Positions 58,444 through 64,000 of a stretch of DNA of 64,000 bases are shown piece after piece (within the stretch, counting starts at the first letter, position 1; each line of letters starts with the position of its first letter). The notes beneath the pieces are model-generated. The model made no database searches. It was given only the letters and a program-made list of their open reading frames with translations, and had not been told where the DNA came from. The DNA is from Panicum virgatum (Eukaryota > Streptophyta > Magnoliopsida > Poales > Poaceae): the NCBI RefSeq assembly GCF_016808335.1, contig NC_053137.1, forward strand, positions 2,614,955-2,678,954. Direction: 5' to 3'. The position numbers were made by a program, and so were the translations under genes.

Positions 58444-59709
58444 TTACCACATGTTCTTGATAAGATGACGAGTTCCGGCGAAGGCGGCTGCTGCTGCTGC
58501 TGCTGGCCCCTTGTAGGCCTGCTTGTTAGTAGGCCACACGGCGCCCGAAAAGAGCCCGTAGTTTTTCTTGGGTCCTCCAATTTTTGACGTTGCATACGCC
58601 ATGCTGCAGGTCGTCGTCGTCGAGTCACTGCAACGACGTTTCATGTTCATCCCATAGTCAAATACGTCCATAAACGGCCGGCGAGGGACACCTAGTATCA
58701 TAGGCTTTGGAGGCTGGTTGATGAAGCGCACGATGTTCTCCATGAGCCTCCTGCTGGTGGCGCGCAGCGGGCTGTAGAGGTGGAAGCCGTGGTCCTCGCC
58801 CTCCGACTCCACCAGCGTTGCCTCGCCGCCGGTGGCAGTGCGCGCATAGTAGTCGCTGAAGCGGTCGAGGAGGCAGGCACCCGCGTTCCCGCAGGGTGTC
58901 CTTCTCGGCCACGGCCACGAGGACCCGCCGGCATGTCAGCGACGCGATCTCCTCCTCAGGAGGGTTGAGCCGAGGGTCATCGTTGCTGGCCTGGCCCGCG
59001 GTCATGAACGGCCAGAGCCAGTCCACCCTCGTACGCTGGAAACACCGCTGCGCCATCCCAGACCTCCTCGGAAGGCAGCCGCTCGGCTCCCCAGAAGTAG
59101 GGGTGCACAATGGCCATCCCCTCGATGTCGACGCCCAATTCCAATCCGTCGTCTTGGCTAGCCCGTACCGCTGTGTGGTAGGCGATGTTCCCGCCTGCAC
59201 TGTCGCCGGCAAGGAACGTGCGCGCGGGATCTGCGTAGTCGGCGAGCCAGGGGTCAGCGAAGGACGCCACCCACTTGAGCGCAGACCATGCGTCGTCGTA
59301 GGACCGCAGGTATGGGGTGCTCCGGCGCGAGGCGGTACTCCACCGAGACGACGAGCGCCCCGGCGCTCGCGGCGAGTGAAGTGGCGTAGCCGTGGTAGGT
59401 CCGGCAGAAGGCGCTCTCCAGTGCAGAGGAGCCACCGTGGATGTACACCACGAGGGGGAGCCTCCTGTTGCCGGCAGCCTTGGCGGCCCGGGAGGGGAGG
59501 AACAGCCGTGCCGACACACCGGTGCTGTGGTCGATGACCACATCTCTCGTTGCCACCCCGCGGTTGGCTCTCGGGTTCTCCGACGCAGCCACGGGAGGAC
59601 TCCTCAGCAACCGCTCGATTCGGCCATCCTTGTACCGTTTTAGGAACGGGGAGAAGTCAAAGTCGACTTCAGCGACAGCATCCTCCACAAAGATCTTGCT
59701 TGCATGCAT
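58444..59709 (-). pseudogene. Carboxylesterase with clustered indels (CXE6)
   Basis: Compared with CXE5 there are single-base insertions near 58875 (GGCAGGCACC), 59028 (CACCCTCGTAC) and 59302 (TAGGACCGC). There is also a compensating insertion/deletion near 59418-59430 that turns HGGSFCTES into HGGSSALES. Translation from the ATG at 59709 leaves frame after HPIPA and stops at 59254, so the Ser170-Asp270-His306 triad is not made as one protein. All breaks fall within about 560 bp, while flanks match CXE5 almost perfectly. Two extra GCT units lengthen the Ala run in the extension. A local sequencing or consensus problem is a real alternative to a genuine pseudogene. TATA at 59822-59828 is kept. 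Confidence 0.8.
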
Positions 59710-60886
59710 AGTGCGTGGTGATCTTTTGATTCTCAGTATCTGTATGTGTTTGCACCTCTTTGTTGTGCTGTACGTGTTGTAGGCTAGCTTGTGGGGTTGC
59801 TGCTTGTGGCCGTGTTGGGCATTTATAGAAGAAGTTCGATCATCATTTACACCTGCTCGTTGCAAGATAGGCTTACCCGATTTAGTTGACTGATCAGTAT
59901 ATATATTGAATAATTAGCCAAAAATTATTGGATGAAGACTAGCTAGGGAAGACTGGACGATCGATGCTTGGTGTCATTGAATACTTAGTTGTTGCATGTG
60001 TAGTACGTGCGTGGTGTAACACCAACGGAACACACCAGGAAACAACCCGTAGGTACAGTGCATCCTCATGATGCATGTGCGTGACTTGGAATGAAACAAA
60101 TGACCAACCGATCGACCACGTGTTGAGCCGTTGTCAATCAAAAGCAACTTGCACAACTTGCCCTGATGAGAGCTGATCTTAGTTGAACGCATGACGTACT
60201 GACCGTGCCAAATTAGTTGGCATTTTCACTTTTGAGACCTTAGCCGCCAGCCAACTCGATCGGTACCATTGGTACTTGTGCAGATCCAACAAATACGGTT
60301 CAAGTGGGCTATATAAAATTTATCCTAATAAGATTATTATAAAAAAAATATGTCTATATATAGAATAGGAAGGCGAAAATGAGCTAGATTTTTAGAACAA
60401 AATGGCATCAATCATACTGTTCATATTTACATCACGAGTTCCACACCTTAATGGATATAGAAGTAGTTCGATCGATCATCATTTACACCTGCTCGTTGCA
60501 AGAGATAGGCTTGACCGATTTAGTTGACTTTGAATAATGAGCCGAAAATTCTTGGATGTGAAGACTAGACAGGGAAGACTGGACGATCGTGCATGGTCTC
60601 ATTGAATAATTAGTTGTTGCATGTGTAGTACGTGCGTGGTTGGTGGGGACAATACTTTGACCAAGCTCCTATACGTGACAAAGTGCAGCACCAAACAAAT
60701 GACAAGACTTGAATTAGTATAGGTGCTAATGTGTCATCATCGTTGAGGTACACCAACGAAGCATGTGTCTCCTGACACTATATATAGTCCACCACCCATC
60801 TCCACTATGCTCACAACCAGTCCTCCCTCAATACCTACCGTATTGCCTTTCTAGCTACAACTACAATACTCCCATAGTTAGAGACG
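59710..60886. promoter_or_regulatory. Divergent CXE6-PKS6 promoter
   Basis: CXE TATA at 59822-59828, PKS TATA CTATATATAG at 60778-60787. Same sequence as units 4 and 5 as far as can be read. Confidence 0.6.
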
Positions 60887-62237
60887 ATGGCAACCACAGT
60901 ACGTGAGATCCGGCGTGCGCAGCGTTCTGATGGCCCAGCAGCTATGCTCAGTATTGGCACCGCAAATCCAGCCAACTGCGTGTCTCAGGAGGAGTTCCCC
61001 GATTACTATTTTCGTGTCACAAACAAGGAGCACCTCACGGACCTCAAAGATACATTCAAGAAACTATGTAAGCATGTCAATACGTACTAGCTACTTGTTA
61101 TTACTCTGTTATTTTCTTCCAAATCGCAGGCTCTTTTTCTTTGCAAAGTTTGATTGTTTAGAACTCTGGAAAATTTGCAAATTTGATCAAGTGATACATT
61201 AACGGCGATCATTCTTCAACTAATTGAACTATTATTAATTAGGTCGGATCGCGGGGCTGGAGAAACGCTTCTTTCACCACACGGAGCAAGTGCTCAACTC
61301 CCACCCGGGCTTGCTTCAGGGGACGTCCTCGGCTCTAGACTCGCGGCTCGACGTCGTCGCCAAGGCTGCTCCAGAGCTCGCCGCGTCGGCCGCCGCCAAG
61401 GCCATCGCGAGATGGGGCCGCCCGGCCACCGACATCACCCACCTCATCGTAAGCACCAACTCCGAAGCCCGCTCACCGGGTGCGGACCTCGGGCTGGCCA
61501 CACTCCTAGGCCTCCGCCCCGACGTCTGCCGGACCGTGCTCCAGCTCAACGGCTGCTCGGCCGGCTGCGCCGCCCTTCGCCTGGCCAAGGACCACGCCGA
61601 GAACAACCGCGGCGCGCGCGTGCTCGTGGTCTGCGTCGAGCTCACCATCACCACATTCCGAGCCCCACACGAAGGGGATAGCTTCGGCACCCTCATTCCG
61701 CAGGCGCTGTTCGGCGACGGCGCGGGCGCTGTCATCGTCGGCGCCGACGCCGTGCAACCCGCCGAGCGCCCGCTCTTCGAGATTGTGTCCGCCTCGCAGG
61801 CCGTGATACCTGGGTCGGAGAAGCAGCTCAACGTGCGGCTCGGGGAAGTCGGGATCGACATCGACATCTCCTTCAACCTGCCGAAGTTTGTCGCGCAGAA
61901 TCTCGAGCGCTGCCTGCTTGATGCGTCTGGGGCGCTCGCCCTTAATGGCGTCGAGTGTAAGTGGAACGACCTCTTCTGGGCACTCCATCCGGGCAGCCGC
62001 GGGATTCTGGACCGCGTCGAGTCGGCTCTCGGGCTGGAGCCCAAGAAGCTAGCGGCGAGCCGAACTGTGGTGAAAGACTACGGGAACATGCTCTCCGCAA
62101 CGGTGATATTCGTGCTCGAAGAGCTGCGCCGGCGAATGGACGAGGAAGGTGATGAGGTTGCAGAGTGGGGGATGATGGTGGGCTTTGGACCGGGATTCAC
62201 TGTTGAGACCATGGTGCTACACGCTACAAAGTACTAG
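60887..62237 (+). CDS. Type III polyketide synthase (PKS6), exons 60887-61067 and 61243-62237
   Basis: Intact copy of the common 391-residue PKS3-6 protein. Its intron is 175 bp because of small changes near 61128 and 61136 (GCAGGCTC, CTTTTTCTTTGC), away from the splice sites. Its CXE partner is broken in this assembly. Confidence 0.9.
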
Positions 62238-62523
62238 GTGTTGAAGTTGGGAATTGTACGATTATTTTGCATGTTTTAATTGAGAAATAAATAAAGTGAA
62301 CATTTTACACGTGAGTGATTGATTGGAAGTTTGGAACTACTCACTTAGCCGGACGCATGCACTTCTTTATTAGACTCAAAATAAGGTAATTAACAACACT
62401 TTGACATGCTCCTATACGTGATAAAGATTGCCATAAACAAGACTAGACTTGAATTAGTACAGGAATTAGTTGTTGATCATCTTTTGTATTGTAATGTGAC
62501 CATGATTTGAAACGGATGGCGAG
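62238..62523. other. PKS6 3' flank
   Basis: Same content as 53714-53999. Confidence 0.5.
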
Positions 62524-63955
62524 TGTAATGACCCAAATGTATGTATCATGTCAAGCATTGCATAATGGGCATTCTTGTTAGCATTCAAAAAAGAATTGTG
62601 CTTGACTTGAACGCATATGAATTTAATTTTGAATTGTTGATGCATTTGGAACTCATGCTTTGAGAAACAACTTGCATTTTCATTATATGACTTATGTTGG
62701 GAGCTATTTTGATAAAATACTACTTTGAAAAACTTGAATTTAGGTGGGTTTTTCCGGATTTTAGGAAACCATCTTGAAGCCAAACAGCAACTTAGCTGAA
62801 AACTCAAAAATAGCATTCTGGGAAGAATTTTCATTTCAAAACCTACAAAAGCTTTTCTACCAATTCCAAGCAAAATAGGCTGCTCTTGATTTCAAGTATC
62901 AACATAAAAATTGGTGCGATTTTTGGAGGCTTGGAAGATCAGTTTTGAAGATTGGAGCAAAGAGAAGAGTTTGTGCACGCAACACCCATGTTACGGCATT
63001 TTGTTCTCCGGATTGTCCGCAAGAAGCTCTTGTGTGCGTGTTGCCTCTGTACAGAAGTTGTGCCATGTATCCCCACCACGCGTCCACGCCCCATCTAACC
63101 TCCACCCCAACCAGTGCCTCTCCTCCCCTTCTTGCTGCTCTTCCTCACAGAGAACACCCATGTTCCTTCCCTTTGCTCTTCCTCAACCTAGCCATGGAGG
63201 AGAAACCCATCCAAACCTACCAAATCCAACACATCCTCATCGGAGTTTGACGGAAGACCAATCAAGGACGATGCTGACGAGCTTCACCACCATCTCGACC
63301 ATCTCTTCCGTGTTGAAGACCTAGGAGAAGGCCATCCCCAAGCTTCTCCATCATCTTCCCCAAGCTCTCAAGTATGAACTCGACTCGATATACACCGACG
63401 CCGCTCTACTCCAACAAGTGGCCCTTCGCTTGTGCTCTACTCATCACTGTGAGCTCCTCTCACTGTTCCCTTTCACTCTTGTGCCCTCATCCAAGATCCC
63501 TAGCTCATTCATGGCATCTCTCCATTGATGACATAGATCTTTGTAGACTCCATGCATGTCAAATCTTCTAGCCAGAACAAGTTCTTGATGTCCTTAGGAA
63601 TCCATAGAAACAAACCGCACTCGAAACCGTTGCTACAGCCTCCGCCAGCGACCTCACTGGTGACCCTCGGCCGACGAGCGGATGGTCCGCAACCTACAGT
63701 CGGACAGTCCGCGAGTCGTGGCCTCCAACACCGAGCCTCTGCCCAAAAACACGTCCCCAGAATTTGTATGGCGGACAATCTGCTATCCACACCCGTACGG
63801 TCCGCAATTCAATTCGAAATTCCCACAGAACCGAGTCGTTTTTGGAACTCATCCCGAGCTTGTACGGCGGACGGTCCGCCCCTCTGGACTGGACGGTCCG
63901 CGGGTACTGTTTAGGTACAGATTGGCTGGTCTGTTCATATAACAGAACAGGTTGT
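62524..63955 (+). repeat. LTR-like repeat R (next unit)
   Basis: Near-identical to the other R copies, but at about 63093 it has CCCCATCTAACC as in unit 4 rather than the insertion of units 5 and 6. The last 45 bases of the window are the start of the following spacer. Confidence 0.5.
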
Positions 63956-64000
63956 ATGCTCTCTATCGCTAATCCAGCATCACAACTTTTCCTAGGCTTT

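Larger units (their letters stand above)
35235..64000. repeat. Recent tandem amplification, period about 8.51-8.53 kb
   Basis: Equivalent points repeat at regular spacing: PKS start codons at 35321, 43850, 52364 and 60887 (8529, 8514 and 8523 bp), and CXE stops at 41416, 49930 and 58444 (8514 each). Differences are isolated substitutions and short indels. The window ends inside a further copy. Confidence 0.92.

Overview
This window looks like nuclear DNA of a grass, most likely a panicoid (sorghum, sugarcane or Miscanthus type). The coding regions are GC-rich and use grass-style codons. The type III polyketide synthase (PKS) genes carry the plant-specific single intron that splits a Cys codon. 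The repeats are plant families: a Cassandra-type LTR with 5S rRNA-like sequence, a CACTA transposon with TNP2-, DUF4216- and ULP1-type genes, hAT-like elements and MITEs. The species is inferred, not read directly.

The main content is a tandem array in which a plant carboxylesterase gene (CXE, minus strand) and a type III PKS gene (plus strand) stand head to head and share a divergent promoter. There are six pairs: CXE1/PKS1 (4099-9328), CXE2/PKS2 (13592-17355), CXE3/PKS3 (22900-36670), CXE4/PKS4 (41416-45199), CXE5/PKS5 (49930-53713) and CXE6/PKS6 (58444-62237). A remnant of a seventh PKS (PKS0, 1717-1843) lies at the left edge. All six PKS genes are open and encode about 391 residues with Cys-His-Asn catalytic residues. 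CXE1, 2, 4 and 5 are open (418 aa). CXE3 has one nonsense codon, and CXE6 has a cluster of small indels. PKS3 to PKS6 encode the same protein, and the period is about 8.51-8.53 kb from PKS3 onward, so the right half is a very recent amplification.

Each recent unit reads: PKS, 3' flank, an LTR-like repeat here called R, an AT-rich stretch, a Cassandra 5S-like LTR, a diverged copy of the PKS promoter (module b), a small hAT-like element with an 8-bp target duplication, CXE, and the divergent promoter. Older units are modified. Unit 0 is mostly deleted. The promoter of unit 1 carries an 861-bp hAT-like insertion and a MITE and lost about 330 bp next to PKS1. Unit 3 carries a 2.65-kb solo LTR 3' of CXE3 and a 9.96-kb CACTA element that splits the CXE3-PKS3 promoter. 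Paralogous units supply the empty sites, so several insertions can be placed to the base.

Functionally, a PKS from the non-chalcone grass group paired with an alpha/beta-hydrolase resembles the PKS plus carboxylesterase pairs of the barley Cer-cqu and wheat W1 beta-diketone wax loci. No cytochrome P450 partner is visible here. The most interesting candidate system is therefore a copy-number-amplified two-gene polyketide module with a shared promoter. Its product cannot be read from sequence.
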